Source: Sulfuritalea sp. (GTDB taxonomy: Bacteria > Pseudomonadota > Gammaproteobacteria > Burkholderiales > Rhodocyclaceae). From it: a DNA stretch of 33,857 nt. Positions 13,863 to 21,479 of this stretch are shown here, one piece after another. The stretch is from contig JAIPCF010000025.1 of assembly GCA_021738385.1 (NCBI GenBank), positions 1 to 33,857 of the forward strand, written 5' to 3'. Both the position numbers and the translations under genes were made by a program. Every line of letters begins with the position of its first letter. Position 1 is the first letter of the stretch. The notes under the pieces are model-generated. The model ran no database searches, was not told the DNA's origin, and saw only the letters and a list, made by a program, of their open reading frames with translations.

Positions 13863-13876
13863 TACGACCGTTCGTA
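13863..13876. promoter_or_regulatory. TetR operator candidate TACGA-N4-TCGTA
   Basis: Inverted repeat 14 bp upstream of the TetR start codon. A near copy (AGTACGAACGATCGTG, 13182-13197) lies inside the 5' end of the hydrolase gene. Both follow AGTACGA-N4-TCGTR, spacing as expected for TetR-family operators. Confidence 0.6.
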
Positions 13877-13928
13877 TTAGTCAAGCCCAAAAAAAGTTCC
13901 TCTCGAAGTAAGGTATTCGGTTGCCGTG

Positions 13929-13992
13929 ACCGTTAACCAGCAATTGCTATATCTTTAACGGTAGCTTCAGGCTCAACTTGCCGTTGAGAGCC
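13929..13992 (+). promoter_or_regulatory. Nested palindromes and leader hairpin before the cyclase gene
   Basis: ACCGTTAA (13929-13936) pairs with TTAACGGT (13955-13962). Between them AGCAATTGCT (13939-13948) is itself a perfect palindrome. A further hairpin, CTCAAC-TTGCC-GTTGAG (13972-13988), lies just before the start codon, where no Shine-Dalgarno is visible. These could be operator sites or a structured leader. Confidence 0.45.
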
Positions 13993-14003
13993 ATCGCGTA
14001 AAA

Positions 14004-14765
14004 ATGAGACAAAAAATTACAAGACTCGGCCGTCCACGGCTGCTCGCACTGATCACGCTGGTTGCGGTTATCGGATCGGTGACGATCTCGGTGGTCGTCA
14101 ATACGATGATTGGCCGAGCGCTGGATAGCGGCGGCATATTCATAGCCATTGCGGCGCCCGTGATCCTTGCGCCTTCGATTGGCTGGTATCTCATTGGTCT
14201 GATGATGAGAATTCATCAACTGGAGGAGGAAGCGAGGACGATCGCGACCTACGATATGTTGACGAATTTGCTGACCCGACGGGCCTTTCTGACCAGTTGC
14301 GAAAGCGCCTACCAGATTGCCCGACGAAACAAGTCGCCATTGTCCGTGGCATATATTGATATCGACAATTTCAAGAAACTGAACGACACATACGGTCATG
14401 GTGGGGGAGATGAAGTTCTGAAGTCCCTGGGTTTGACCATCAACAAATACAAGCGGGCCAGCGATCTCGCGGGTCGTATTGGAGGCGAAGAATTTGCGCT
14501 GGCCTTTCCCGACACGAATCTGGAGGGAGCGCTCCACATGGCTGAAAAACTTTGCCAGATGGCTAGAAACTCCAGGGTGGCTTACGAAAACAAGTTGATC
14601 GAATACACGATAAGTATTGGCGTCAACACATCCGGAAAAGCGGGGGATGGCGACTTGTATCAAATCCTCAAGCATTCCGATGAAGCGTTGTATCAGGCGA
14701 AGCGTGCCGGCAAGAATCGCGTTGTTGCGTATCAGGAAGAAACTGGAACTGATTCCAGTCGATAG
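14004..14765 (+). CDS. Membrane-bound diguanylate cyclase (GGDEF)
   Basis: Enzyme of 253 aa making cyclic di-GMP from GTP. Two membrane helices (about 13-33 and 44-66) join a cytoplasmic GGDEF domain (about 80-245). The active-site signature is GGEEF (160-164), an accepted active variant. The inhibitory I-site RASD (151-154) lies five residues before it, so product inhibition is expected. YIDIDNFKKLNDTYGHGGGDEVL is intact. There is no separate sensor domain; the short periplasmic link offers little space for ligand binding. The leader has nested palindromes. It stands alone between the divergent TetR operon and the MATE gene. Confidence 0.93.
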   Translation: MRQKITRLGRPRLLALITLVAVIGSVTISVVVNTMIGRALDSGGIFIAIAAPVILAPSIGWYLIGLMMRIHQLEEEARTIATYDMLTNLLTRRAFLTSCESAYQIARRNKSPLSVAYIDIDNFKKLNDTYGHGGGDEVLKSLGLTINKYKRASDLAGRIGGEEFALAFPDTNLEGALHMAEKLCQMARNSRVAYENKLIEYTISIGVNTSGKAGDGDLYQILKHSDEALYQAKRAGKNRVVAYQEETGTDSSR

Positions 14766-14927
14766 CGCGACCTGCCATCGGGTCGAACGCACCAAAATCA
14801 ACTGAATATTGTTCCAGATTGAGTCTGGTCAGTAGTTCCCGTCTGCGGGCTTCGCGCCCGCGGTCTCCCGCTTCGGTTACTCTTGAGCAAACTTGATCTG
14901 TGCGTGAATTGGCACGCACGAAATTCC

Positions 14928-16331
14928 ATGTCCGATTCTGCTACTAATTTGGCTGACGCGCCCCCACTGGCTGCTGTATCCCCACGCTTTGTTAACGGTT
15001 CGCTGCTGCGCCACGTGGTGGTGATGGCCAGCACCGGCGCGGTGGGACTGGTCGCGGTGTTCTTTGTCGACCTGATCAATCTCTTCTACATCTCGATGCT
15101 CGGTCAGCAACCGGTGGCGGCGGCTGTCGGCTTCGCCGGGGTCGTGGCGTTTTTTCAGATTTCCTTTTGCATTGGCGTGATGATCGGCATCGTTGCGGTG
15201 GTGTCGCGCGCTATCGGTGCGGGACGAACAGAAGAGGCAAAGCGCCTGGCGACGGCGAGCCTGGTGCTGATGGCCGCTTCTTGCGTACTGGTGGCCTCGG
15301 CGACATTTGTGTTTCTGGAACAAATTCTCGATTTGCTTGGGGCAACCGGCGAGACACGTCGTCAGGCACTTGGCTATTTGCAGATCACGCAGTTGGCGAT
15401 GCCTTTCCTCGGTGTGGGCATGGCTTGTTCGGGACTGATGCGCGCGGTGGGTGATGCGCGGAGGGCAATGAGCGTCACCCTGGCGGGTGCGGTGGTCGCC
15501 GCAATTCTCGATCCCATCCTGATATTCGGTTTGCATCTTGATCTCAAGGGCGCGGCAATTGCTTCTGTTCTGGCTCGGATGGCGATGACCGGTATCGGGC
15601 TGTACGGCTGCATGCATATTCATCACCTGCTCGGCCGCTTCAATTTGCTCCTGTTTGTAGCCGATTCGAAGCGTGTAGGCCAGGTGGCGGGCCCGTCGAT
15701 CATGGCCAACCTGGCGACTCCCTTCGGCGCCGCATTTATTACTCATTTCATGGCCCAATTTGGCACGGCAGCGGTTGCGGGGCTGGCCACCATAGACCGG
15801 CTCGTCCCGGTCGCTTTTGGTTTGCTCTACGCACTGAGCGGAGCGGTGGGACCGATCATCGGACAAAACCTGGGTGCCCGGCGAATTGATCGCGTGCGCC
15901 AGACACTGATTGAAAGCCTGCGTTTCATGGCCGTGGCGGTATGCGTTGCGTGGCTCGTACTGGCGCTGGGACAGCAGTTGATCATCTATGCATTCTCGGC
16001 GGAGGGGCTGGCGGCCGAGTTGATTGCGCTGTTCTGCAGCGCGGTGGCAGGAAGCTTCTTTTTTCTCGGTGCGCTGTTTGTCGCCAATGCGGCATTCAAC
16101 AATCTGGGCTATCCGCTGTACTCGACGGGCTTCAACTGGGCGCGGGCAACGCTGGGGACGATCCCCTTCGCCTATATTGGCTCATACTACGGCGCGGCGG
16201 GTGTCTTGATCGGTCCGGCAATTGGCGGCGTCATCTTTGGTTCCCTGGCAATGATTACCGCATTTCGCATTACCCGGCGATTGGACGCCAGTGATCTGAC
16301 TGCGCCCGCCGGGGAGCGGGCCGAAAGCTGA
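14928..16331 (+). CDS. MATE-family multidrug/cation exporter
   Basis: Inner-membrane exporter of 467 aa, normal for MATE proteins, with 12 predicted helices in two repeated halves. It starts at ATG 14928 (MSDSATNLADAPPL). The first half includes HVVVMASTGAVGLVAVFFVDLINLFYISMLG (first residues of the helix pair) and MRAVGDARRAM; the second half includes GPSIMANLATPFGAAF and ALSGAVGPIIGQNLGARR, typical MATE loops. It would use a sodium or proton gradient to expel organic cations. An earlier TTG at 14883 is less likely. alkB starts 42 bp downstream on the same strand, possibly one transcript; solvent or by-product export is a guess. Confidence 0.9.
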   Translation: MSDSATNLADAPPLAAVSPRFVNGSLLRHVVVMASTGAVGLVAVFFVDLINLFYISMLGQQPVAAAVGFAGVVAFFQISFCIGVMIGIVAVVSRAIGAGRTEEAKRLATASLVLMAASCVLVASATFVFLEQILDLLGATGETRRQALGYLQITQLAMPFLGVGMACSGLMRAVGDARRAMSVTLAGAVVAAILDPILIFGLHLDLKGAAIASVLARMAMTGIGLYGCMHIHHLLGRFNLLLFVADSKRVGQVAGPSIMANLATPFGAAFITHFMAQFGTAAVAGLATIDRLVPVAFGLLYALSGAVGPIIGQNLGARRIDRVRQTLIESLRFMAVAVCVAWLVLALGQQLIIYAFSAEGLAAELIALFCSAVAGSFFFLGALFVANAAFNNLGYPLYSTGFNWARATLGTIPFAYIGSYYGAAGVLIGPAIGGVIFGSLAMITAFRITRRLDASDLTAPAGERAES

Positions 16332-16373
16332 CAACCTCCGTTTCTTTCAAGCGACGAATCTGAAAACCCGGTC

Positions 16374-17498
16374 ATGATCGAACAACTCAGTCGACAGCGT
16401 GTTCTCGCCATCCGCAAGTTCGGCTATTTGTCGTTCCTGCTGGCACCGATGCTGATGCCCGCAGGATGGTATTTGGGTCTTGAGACAGGCATGCCAGATC
16501 TGATGGCCTGGTATCCGGTGATGTGGACATTCGGGCTGATCCCTTTGCTGGATTATGCCGTTGGTCGAGATACGGCCAACCCCGATGAAGTGAACGAAAC
16601 ATCGTCTATGCAGGGACAAATTTACTACCGGCTGCTGACTTTGCTGGCGGTCCCCATTCAGGCTGTGCTTCTGGTCTGGGCCTGTTGGATTTTTGTGCAT
16701 GGCGAATTGGGGCAATGGGGTCGCCTGGGTTGGCTGGTGTCGATGGGCGTGGTTTCCGGCGTCAATGCCATCAACATTGCACATGAGCTGATTCACCGTC
16801 ACGGACGCCTTGAGCCTTGGGCGGGCGGTATTCTGCTATCGCTGGTGACTTATGCGGGCTTCAAAGTCGAGCATGTGCGCGGTCATCACGTGAATGTTTC
16901 GACACCGGAGGATGCCTCGTCGGCCCGCTATGGTCAGTCGCTCTATGATTTCCTGCCCCACGCCTGGAAATGGAACTTTCTCAATGCTTGGCATCTGGAA
17001 GCCGAACGCCTGCAACGGCGCGGCCTGCCGGTGCTGCATTGGCGCAACGAACTGATCTGGTGGAATGGCCTGAGCCTGGGCATCGCCGCCGCATTGACTT
17101 GGGCCTTCGGCTGGCTCGGGCTGCTGTTCTTTGCCGGACAGAGTTTTGTTGCATTCACCGAACTGGAGATCATCAACTATGTTGAGCATTACGGCCTGCA
17201 TCGACGCCGTCGTGCCGACGGTCGCTATGAGCGCACCACTCATCAGCACTCCTGGAACAGCAGTTACATGGTGACCAACCTGTTTCTCTTCCAGTTGCAG
17301 CGCCATTCGGATCACCATGCGCACCCGGCGCGCCGCTATCAGGTCTTGCGTCATTTCGACGACAGCCCGCAACTTCCCGGCGGTTATGCCGCCATGGTGC
17401 TGCTGGCCTTGGTGCCGCCATTGTGGCGGCGGGTGATGGATCCTCGGGTGGCGGCGTATTACCGCAACGAAATGGAGCAACTCGCTACGGCGAATTGA
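16374..17498 (+). CDS. alkB: AlkB alkane 1-monooxygenase
   Basis: Integral membrane non-haem diiron hydroxylase of 374 aa that oxidises n-alkanes to 1-alcohols. All histidine boxes are present: HELIH (137-141), EHVRGHH (166-172), the AlkB signature NYVEHYGLHR (268-277) and LQRHSDHH (308-315). Several transmembrane helices surround them. This set is specific to AlkB rather than fatty-acid desaturases. The enzyme needs rubredoxin and rubredoxin reductase, which are not in the window. It lies between a MATE exporter and a convergent XRE regulator. The downstream acids could be degraded by the operon at 22239-33598; the link is inferred. A weak AAACCT-N5-AGGTTT hairpin at 17517-17533 follows. Confidence 0.95.
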   Translation: MIEQLSRQRVLAIRKFGYLSFLLAPMLMPAGWYLGLETGMPDLMAWYPVMWTFGLIPLLDYAVGRDTANPDEVNETSSMQGQIYYRLLTLLAVPIQAVLLVWACWIFVHGELGQWGRLGWLVSMGVVSGVNAINIAHELIHRHGRLEPWAGGILLSLVTYAGFKVEHVRGHHVNVSTPEDASSARYGQSLYDFLPHAWKWNFLNAWHLEAERLQRRGLPVLHWRNELIWWNGLSLGIAAALTWAFGWLGLLFFAGQSFVAFTELEIINYVEHYGLHRRRRADGRYERTTHQHSWNSSYMVTNLFLFQLQRHSDHHAHPARRYQVLRHFDDSPQLPGGYAAMVLLALVPPLWRRVMDPRVAAYYRNEMEQLATAN

Positions 17499-17563
17499 CG
17501 AAAGCCGCCTGACGGCAAACCTTGCCCAGGTTTCCAGCCAGGCTGTTGGTCAAGCCGGCCTGC

Positions 17564-18370
17564 TTATCGAACCTGCGCTTCAAGTATTGCTCGGGTGGCT
17601 TCGTCGGCGGGGAACATATGTTCGACGCGTAGTGAGGCCAGCGTAATGTCTTGCGGCGTACCAAAGGTGGTGAACATGCTAAAGAAGGTCAACTCACCGA
17701 ACTCGGTCGCATAGCGGGGAGTCAGCAACGGCATTGTTGCCCGCAGCGGGCTGGCATGCAGCTTCCTGGACCCAATGCGGGCGCCGAGCATGGCCGCAAA
17801 AGCTTCAACTTTTGGCGTGAGTGACGGCTGCGCGGCTGCTTCCGCGCGCAGATGCGACAAATGGGTAGGGCCCACCTCGGCGAGGTTGACCATCAGCTTG
17901 GTGACGCCATCGGGGTGAATCAGCATGTCCAGGAGATTGATGGGCGTGTCGTTCGCCAGATCCGCCATCCAGGGCATCAAGGTGACCGCCAGCCATCTGG
18001 CACCTCGATTCATGCGCAGCAGGTTCCACTGGGCATCGATTATCAGTGCCGGAGTCGGGTCGTGGGCCTGCAGCAGTTGATCCAACGCCTCGTTCGCTTG
18101 CGCCAGTACCGGGTCGGTCAAGGGGGCTGCGCCGTAGGCGGGCGCGTAGCCCGCTTGCAGCAAGGCGGCATTTCGCACTGCCAGCGGAGTATCCAGCTCA
18201 TGCAGCCAAGTCATCAGCAACTCGCGGCTGGGTCTGGCTCGACCGCTTTCCACGAAACTTACATGCCGCTGCGATACACCAACGCGCAGCGACAGTTCAA
18301 GCTGGCTCAGGCGGCGTGATTTTCGCGCACGTTGCAAGGTTATGGGCAGGGTATGGGTGAGCTCATTCAT
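17564..18370 (-). CDS. XRE-family regulator with MmyB-like domain (paralogue)
   Basis: Transcription regulator of 268 aa. The helix-turn-helix (about 10-65) reads RLSQLELSLRVGVSQRHVSFVESG; its recognition segment SQRHVSFVE is close to SQKHLSLLE of the regulator at 6216. The C-terminal MmyB-like sensor has ALIIDAQWNLLRMNRGARWL and MLIHPDGVTKLMVNLAEVG. Start ATG 18370 is taken; an in-frame ATG at 18388 is possible. It is divergent from a DUF2834 gene, with a perfect ATTACCT-N3-AGGTAAT dyad between them, and convergent with alkB. Control of itself and the DUF2834 gene is likely; control of alkB is possible but unsupported. Confidence 0.9.
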   Translation of the reverse strand: MNELTHTLPITLQRARKSRRLSQLELSLRVGVSQRHVSFVESGRARPSRELLMTWLHELDTPLAVRNAALLQAGYAPAYGAAPLTDPVLAQANEALDQLLQAHDPTPALIIDAQWNLLRMNRGARWLAVTLMPWMADLANDTPINLLDMLIHPDGVTKLMVNLAEVGPTHLSHLRAEAAAQPSLTPKVEAFAAMLGARIGSRKLHASPLRATMPLLTPRYATEFGELTFFSMFTTFGTPQDITLASLRVEHMFPADEATRAILEAQVR

Positions 18371-18403
18371 GGTGAGATTGAACCACATTAAAGCGTTGAG
18401 GCT

Positions 18404-18448
18404 ATTACCTCCAAGGTAATTGAAGCCATGTTGCGGCTGCCCGATACT
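18404..18448 (+). promoter_or_regulatory. Operator dyad ATTACCT-N3-AGGTAAT and DUF2834 promoter
   Basis: Perfect 7-bp arms around CCA (18404-18420). A sigma-70-like promoter TTGAAG (18420-18425), 17 bp, GATACT (18443-18448) starts at the last base of the dyad, so bound regulator would block it. The core TACCT-N3-AGGTA equals that at 7089-7105. Confidence 0.7.
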
Positions 18449-18476
18449 GGGCCATCATTTACTGAAAGGAGCTGGC

Positions 18477-18770
18477 ATGCACCGCACTTTGATTGTTATC
18501 ACCCTTGTGTCGTTTGGCGCACTGACTTCCGCAGCGCTTTGGCAGCACGGCTATTCTGGGATCCTGACTTCGCCGCTACAGAGCCTTGCCGCGAGCCAGA
18601 TCTTTGTCGATCTGCTAATCGCTTTGACGCTTGTGGTGGCGTGGATGTGGCGGGACGCCAGAGCCAGCGGGCGTAATGCGTGGCCCTGGATTGTTGTTAC
18701 ATTGGCGATTGGATCGTTCGGGCCGCTGATCTATTTGCTGACACGCAAATCAGGGGCGCAAGCCGGCTGA
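18477..18770 (+). CDS. DUF2834 family small membrane protein
   Basis: Protein of 97 aa with three membrane segments: about 3-22, 39-58 and 71-90. The family pattern is clear: FVDLLIALTLVVAWMWRDAR (about 42-61), then NAWPWIVVTLAIGSFGPLIYLL. The start ATG 18477 has AAGGAG 8 bp upstream; a longer frame from 18420 would begin in the operator. Function unknown. It is divergent from and probably controlled by the XRE/MmyB regulator. Confidence 0.85.
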   Translation: MHRTLIVITLVSFGALTSAALWQHGYSGILTSPLQSLAASQIFVDLLIALTLVVAWMWRDARASGRNAWPWIVVTLAIGSFGPLIYLLTRKSGAQAG

Positions 18771-18953
18771 TTCACCGTCGCTGTTTGGCCGATTCGGGCG
18801 TGGGTTTTTTCCGGACATAGCGGAGACAGATTGAACCCAGTACAGGTAACGCAGTAGAACGAGTAAGCTTCACCGCGTATTTACCCCGGCTGTTCGAGAC
18901 GGAGCGATCGAACGGAAGCGGCTACTGGCACTCTCACACGGAGATCGAAACCC

Positions 18954-19865
18954 ATGGAAGCTCTACGCACACCCGAGACCTGTTTTGCCGAGTTGCCGGG
19001 CTATCCGTTTGCGCCGAACTACGTCGATGACCTGACCGGTTTCGATGGCCTGCGCGCTCACTATCTCGACGAGGGTGCGCGGGATGCCGATCAGGTGTTT
19101 CTCTGTCTGCATGGTCAGCCGACCTGGAGCTATCTGTATCGCAAGATGGTTCCACATTTCGTTGCCGCCGGCGGGCGAGTAGTGGCACCGGATCTTTTCG
19201 GATTTGGCCGCTCGGACAAGCCGGAGGACGAGAGCTTCTACACCTTCAGCCGCCATCGCGATATGTTGCTGGCTCTGGTCGAAAAACTCGATCTGCAGAA
19301 GATCACTCTGGTGGTGCAGGATTGGGGGGGATTGCTGGGCATGACCTTACCCATGGATCAGACGCAGCGCTATCAACGCTTGATTGTGATGAATACGGCA
19401 CTCGGAACGGGCGATGTCCCGCTCGGCGAAGGTTTTTTGCAATGGCGCGCCTACGCCAACAGCCAGCCGGATCTGGATATTGCCAAGCTGATGGCGCGTA
19501 GCTGCCCACAACTGACCCCGGCTGAAGCCGCCGCTTATGGCGCCCCATTTCCGGATATTCGCTACAAGGCCGGCGTGCGCCGCTTTCCGAATCTGGTGCC
19601 CGACCATGTCGATGCCGACGGTGCGGCAATTTCGCGCGCGGCGCGCGACTGGTGGGGATCGCAATGGACAGGACGCAGCTTTATGGCCGTCGGCGCCACC
19701 GACCCGGTGCTGGGACCCACGGTGATGAAAGGAATGCGACGCCTGATTCGCGGCTGCCCCGAAGCCTTCATCCATCCGGCGGCCGGCCACTTCGTACAGG
19801 AATGGGGCGACGAGATCGCGCCTTTGGCGTTGGCGGAGTTTGCACGCCCGGCTGCCGCTGTCTGA
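18954..19865 (+). CDS. Haloalkane dehalogenase
   Basis: Alpha/beta-hydrolase of 303 aa that hydrolyses haloalkanes to alcohols and halide. The nucleophile is Asp123 in VVQDWGG, the mark of dehalogenases, with Trp124 as halide-binding residue. HGQPTWSYLYR (53-63) supplies the oxyanion region; D250 (GATDPVLG) and H279 (AAGHFVQEWGDEIA) complete the triad. The catalytic Asp after the cap domain matches the DhlA/DhmA subgroup. W164 may be the second halide ligand. An epoxide hydrolase or related activity cannot be excluded. No signal peptide. The kinase gene starts 75 bp later on the same strand, after a palindrome. Its alcohol products could join AlkB products. Confidence 0.88.
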   Translation: MEALRTPETCFAELPGYPFAPNYVDDLTGFDGLRAHYLDEGARDADQVFLCLHGQPTWSYLYRKMVPHFVAAGGRVVAPDLFGFGRSDKPEDESFYTFSRHRDMLLALVEKLDLQKITLVVQDWGGLLGMTLPMDQTQRYQRLIVMNTALGTGDVPLGEGFLQWRAYANSQPDLDIAKLMARSCPQLTPAEAAAYGAPFPDIRYKAGVRRFPNLVPDHVDADGAAISRAARDWWGSQWTGRSFMAVGATDPVLGPTVMKGMRRLIRGCPEAFIHPAAGHFVQEWGDEIAPLALAEFARPAAAV

Positions 19866-19888
19866 GGCGATGCATCCCTCGTCGTCTG

Positions 19889-19906
19889 CGGACTTGGACA
19901 AGTCCG
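19889..19906. promoter_or_regulatory. Palindrome CGGACTTG-GA-CAAGTCCG
   Basis: Perfect 8-bp arms with a 2-bp centre between the dehalogenase stop and the kinase start. No T-tract follows, so an operator fits better than a terminator. Which protein binds it is unknown. Confidence 0.5.
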
Positions 19907-19940
19907 TCGATGCTTCGCTGGTGGTTCAGAGAGGGCGATA

Positions 19941-21458
19941 ATGGCGACCATGTCGGACGATCTGCCAAGCCTGGTCCAGGCACTGCTCGATCCTCGCTGT
20001 TATACCCATTCGGTGGACAGCGTCGAACTTGTTGAGACGCATGCTTCCTGGCTGCTGTTGGCCGGGGAGTTCGCCTACAAAATCAAGAAACCTGTCACGC
20101 TGCCTTTTCTCGATTACGGCACGCTGGAGCGGCGCGAAATCTTCTGCCGTGCAGAGCTGACACTGAATCGTCGCCTCGCCCCCGGGTTGTATCTTGACGT
20201 GGTGCCGATTGGCGGCACCTCGACGCAGCCCAGGCTCGGTGAGATGCCCGCGATTGAATGGGCGGTGCGCATGCGGCGTTTCGAAGAGAGCGGGCGCCTC
20301 GACAGGGTCGCTGCGCGCGGCGATTTGCTGCCGTCTCATCTCACTCAGCTGGCCGTCACGCTATGTAAATTCCAGCAGGGTGCGGCGGCGGCTGGGCCCG
20401 ATACACGCTTTGGCGCACCCGACCAAATACAGGCGGCAGCCCTGGAAAACTTTGTCGAGTTGCGTCAGCTTTTGCCATCAATCGATCAGCAACAAGTCGA
20501 GGGTTTGGCGCGCTGGACGGAAGAGGAGTTCATTCGCCGCGCCACTACGTTCGCTGCACGCAAGAACGGCGGTTTTGTGCGCGAGGGACATGGTGATTTG
20601 CATCTGTGTAATCTGGTCTTGATCGATGGGCGCGTAGTGCCCTTCGATTGCATCGAGTTCAACGAGGATTTCCGCTGGAACGACCCGGCCAGCGAGATCG
20701 CTTTCGTCTGGATGGACTTGCTGGATCATGGCCGGCCGGGTCTCGCTGCATGGTTTCTGAACGCATGGCTGGAGCAGGGAGGAGATTTTCAGGCGCTGGC
20801 GGTATTGCGTTTTTACGCCGTGTATCGAGCCGTGGTGCGCGCCAAGATCGCCGCCTTGCGCGCGCAGCAGGAAGATACGGAACAGGGCGCCAGGGAACTC
20901 GATACGGCGCGCGACTACCTGCACCTGGCGCAAGAAATCGCCGTACCACCAGCGCCGACTTTTTACATCAGTTGCGGTTTGTCCGGTTCGGGCAAGACCA
21001 CCGCGAGTTCCGCCCGACTGCTGGACCCGGTGCTGGCGCAGGCCGGCAACATCGTGCGTCTGCGCTCGGATGTCGAACGCAAGCGGCTGTTTGGTCTGGC
21101 GCCCTTGGAAAGTAGCGGCTCGGTGGTGGATGGCGGTATCTATACCCCGGAAGCCACTGCGGCGACGTTTGCCCGGCTGTACAGCCTGGCGGGTGAGTTC
21201 ATCGGCACCGGCTGGTCAGTGATTGTCGATGCGGCATTTTTACGGCGCCGAGAACGGGCGGAGTTCCACGCGCTGGCCGATAAGCTGGGCGTTGATTTCT
21301 GGATACTGCTCAGTGAAGCGCCTGTTGCGGAGCTGCGGCGACGACTTCAAGCGCGCAGTGGCGATGCATCAGAAGCTACTGTGGCTGTGCTCGAACGCCA
21401 GCTCGAATGGTTTGAGCCGCTTGATGAGGAAGAGCGACGCTTCGCCGTTACTTCCTGA
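19941..21458 (+). CDS. Fused APH-like kinase and P-loop kinase
   Basis: Two-domain protein of 505 aa, of the type annotated as bifunctional aminoglycoside phosphotransferase/ATP-binding protein. Residues about 25-325 are an APH/choline-kinase-like fold: FAYKIKKPV (Lys near 48), catalytic loop HGDLHLCN (217-224, D219) and metal Asp in VVPFDCIEFN (D236). Residues about 340-505 are a small-molecule P-loop kinase, GLSGSGKTT (346-354), with RLRSDVERKRLFG and a lid region RRRERAEF. The linker (334-341, AVPPAPTF) is encoded by copy E of the 24-bp repeat. Cytosolic; the substrate is unknown, and antibiotic resistance should not be assumed. Confidence 0.88.
   Translation: MATMSDDLPSLVQALLDPRCYTHSVDSVELVETHASWLLLAGEFAYKIKKPVTLPFLDYGTLERREIFCRAELTLNRRLAPGLYLDVVPIGGTSTQPRLGEMPAIEWAVRMRRFEESGRLDRVAARGDLLPSHLTQLAVTLCKFQQGAAAAGPDTRFGAPDQIQAAALENFVELRQLLPSIDQQQVEGLARWTEEEFIRRATTFAARKNGGFVREGHGDLHLCNLVLIDGRVVPFDCIEFNEDFRWNDPASEIAFVWMDLLDHGRPGLAAWFLNAWLEQGGDFQALAVLRFYAVYRAVVRAKIAALRAQQEDTEQGARELDTARDYLHLAQEIAVPPAPTFYISCGLSGSGKTTASSARLLDPVLAQAGNIVRLRSDVERKRLFGLAPLESSGSVVDGGIYTPEATAATFARLYSLAGEFIGTGWSVIVDAAFLRRRERAEFHALADKLGVDFWILLSEAPVAELRRRLQARSGDASEATVAVLERQLEWFEPLDEEERRFAVTS
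20940..20964 (-). repeat. 24-bp dispersed repeat, copy E, inside a coding gene
   Basis: GCCGTACCACCAGCGCCGAC followed by TTTTT; with its ATC left flank it differs from intergenic copy B at only about three of 31 positions. It is read as the linker joining the two kinase domains. Confidence 0.75.
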
Positions 21459-21479
21459 CCGGGTGGCAGGCCGGTGGCA

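Noticed and set aside
13947..14801. Long minus-strand open frame opposite the diguanylate cyclase
   Set aside because: It is antisense to an intact GGDEF gene and shows no domain of its own.
14845..14861. GCGGGC-N5-GCCCGC hairpin as terminator of the cyclase gene
   Set aside because: No T-tract follows; it may only be a chance GC stem.
14877..15866. 329-codon minus-strand open frame opposite the MATE gene
   Set aside because: Composition is His/Arg/Gln-rich, as expected of the reverse strand of a membrane protein gene; no known fold.
19941..21458. Aminoglycoside resistance gene
   Set aside because: The APH-like fold occurs in many small-molecule kinases, and this fused family is common in environmental bacteria with no resistance context here.
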